From contig NZ_JMDW01000002.1 of assembly GCF_000691525.1 (NCBI RefSeq), positions 1 through 64,000 of the forward strand: a stretch of DNA of 64,000 nt, read 5' to 3'. Shown here piece after piece: positions 63,043 through 64,000 of this stretch (its first letter is position 1; every line of letters begins with the position of its first letter). Below the pieces are notes generated by a model. It was not told where the DNA came from and searched no databases. It was given only the letters and a program-made list of their open reading frames with translations. Made by a program: the position numbers and the translations under genes. This stretch comes from Mycolicibacterium neoaurum ATCC 25795. GTDB taxonomy: Bacteria > Actinomycetota > Actinomycetes > Mycobacteriales > Mycobacteriaceae.

Positions 63043-63977
63043 GCGTGACGCACCGTCAGTCGCTGCACACCAAGATCGATCGCACCGTCATCGGTGCCGA
63101 CCGACGCTTCGATGATGTCGCCGTGTTGCAGATACTTCGGATTGCTGGCCTGGCGGGAGAAGAAGGCCTTCCATTTCACCGCGGGCGGCAGCAGGTTTCC
63201 GATGATCTCGATGGGTTTGGGCGGGGCGACCAGTGCGGTGCCCGCCGGGGTCCCCGTCAGCACGAGATCGCCCGGGGCCAGGTCTTGGAAACGAGCGAGC
63301 GATTGCAGTGCCTGAAGCGGGCGGTACAGCATGTCGGCTTCGACCAACGCGTTCTGGCGTTCTTCTCCGTTGACCGACAGCTTGAGCCGCAGATCGGCGA
63401 AGCGCGCCAGTTCGGCGGCATCCAGCAGCACCAGCGCAGGCCCGACCGGGGTGAAGGTCGGGTACGACTTCGCCTCGTAGAACTGGGTTTGGGGAAGCTG
63501 GATGTCACGGGCGGAGACGTCGTTGGTGATCGTGAGTCCGGCGATGACGTCGGCGAGATCGTGCTCCGTCACGGTGGAGCCGGCCGGGACGTCGCGGCCG
63601 ATGACGAGACCGATCTCGACTTCGTAGTCCAGCAGCCCGACGTGTGCTGGACGCACGATCTCCCCGAACGGCCCGGTGATCGACGCCGATGACTTGCGAA
63701 AGAATGTCAGCGGCACCGTCTTCGGGTCCATCCCGGAATCCTTGACGTGGGACTCGAAGTTTGTCATCTGCGCGATCACCCGGCATGGCGCGGTCACCGG
63801 GGAGAGCAACGTGAGCTCGTCGACGGACACGGTGTCGCCACTGGCGGCAGCCGCGTCGATGGCCGCGCGATCGGCCAGCAGTTCGGCGGTGGTGACCGCA
63901 GATGTGGTGATTCGGGCGGCACCGGCGGGGGTCTGCACCCACCAACCCTCGGAGGTCCGCAACACGGTCGTGGTCAT
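63039..63977 (-). CDS. Fumarylacetoacetase-family hydrolase
   Basis: 312 residues from ATG 63977. FAH domain in the C-terminal two thirds: LLDYEVEIGLVIGRD with the metal-ligating E-x-E pattern, NDVSARDIQ, and LVLTGTPAGTAL. These enzymes hydrolyse C-C bonds of ring-cleaved diketo acids, or act as isomerases or decarboxylases in aromatic meta pathways. First gene of the operon within the window; its promoter lies at or beyond the right edge. Confidence 0.9.
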   Translation of the reverse strand: MTTTVLRTSEGWWVQTPAGAARITTSAVTTAELLADRAAIDAAAASGDTVSVDELTLLSPVTAPCRVIAQMTNFESHVKDSGMDPKTVPLTFFRKSSASITGPFGEIVRPAHVGLLDYEVEIGLVIGRDVPAGSTVTEHDLADVIAGLTITNDVSARDIQLPQTQFYEAKSYPTFTPVGPALVLLDAAELARFADLRLKLSVNGEERQNALVEADMLYRPLQALQSLARFQDLAPGDLVLTGTPAGTALVAPPKPIEIIGNLLPPAVKWKAFFSRQASNPKYLQHGDIIEASVGTDDGAIDLGVQRLTVRHA

Positions 63978-64000
63978 GAGATTGCTACTTTCAGTAGGCC

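Overview
This is 64 kb of GC-rich actinobacterial chromosome that reads as a saprophytic, probably rapidly growing Mycobacterium/Mycolicibacterium. The signs are a DUF222/HNH (13E12-type) endonuclease, a WXG100-DUF1023 hydrolase next to an LppJ-like lipoprotein, frequent GTG/TTG starts, many 4-base ATGA/GTGA gene overlaps, and dense SDR, P450, flavin monooxygenase and TetR content. No rRNA, tRNA or CRISPR was seen. The species is not established.

Layout. 1-9 kb: HNH endonuclease (5' end outside the window), a frameshifted AhpD-like gene behind a strong bidirectional hairpin, a Tat-exported DUF1906 protein, a CitE-like lyase, an F420-reductase-like dehydrogenase, a large secreted hydrolase, an orphan lycopene cyclase and a secreted coiled-coil/M15-like protein. 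9-16 kb: a secreted GH5-like hydrolase, then a minus-strand sugar operon (binding protein, permease, ATPase, PfkB kinase, P-loop kinase, LacI regulator) with a LacI-type palindrome at its promoter, then mgtC. 17-24 kb: a MerR regulator, an SDR / ferritin-like / Baeyer-Villiger-type monooxygenase operon with a paired operator, a second SDR, a GNAT, a MarR regulator and a decayed glycosyltransferase tail. 24-29 kb: a DUF4174/CIA30 exported pair, a DHA2 exporter, and the WXG100-DUF1023 protein with its lipoprotein.

29.4-43.9 kb is a coherent catabolic island: nagB, a GntR/HutC regulator, a dipeptide-type ABC importer, an M17 aminopeptidase, a GSA-type aminotransferase, an FGGY sugar kinase, a second diaminopimelate decarboxylase and a cytoplasmic penicillin-binding-fold serine hydrolase. 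The enzyme set suggests import and breakdown of an amino sugar-peptide conjugate such as a muropeptide. A near-identical 11-mer lies at two promoters of the island.

44-52 kb holds SDR/NmrA redox genes with two TetR regulators (one with an extra N-terminal HTH), a peptidase E/tandem-GNAT pair and a cupin. At 52.4-57 kb a flavin monooxygenase gene is split by a 3,143-bp IS21-family element (53491-56633) with 5-bp target duplications. Removing it restores an uninterrupted 462-codon frame. Besides istA and istB, the element carries two passenger genes, a small HTH protein and a ClpA/B-N-domain protein, under their own apparently leaderless promoter; this is the most unusual structure in the window. 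57-64 kb is a minus-strand operon (fumarylacetoacetase-type hydrolase, acyl-CoA ligase, MhpA-like hydroxylase, P450, GPH-family transporter) that looks like degradation of a cyclic or aromatic acid.
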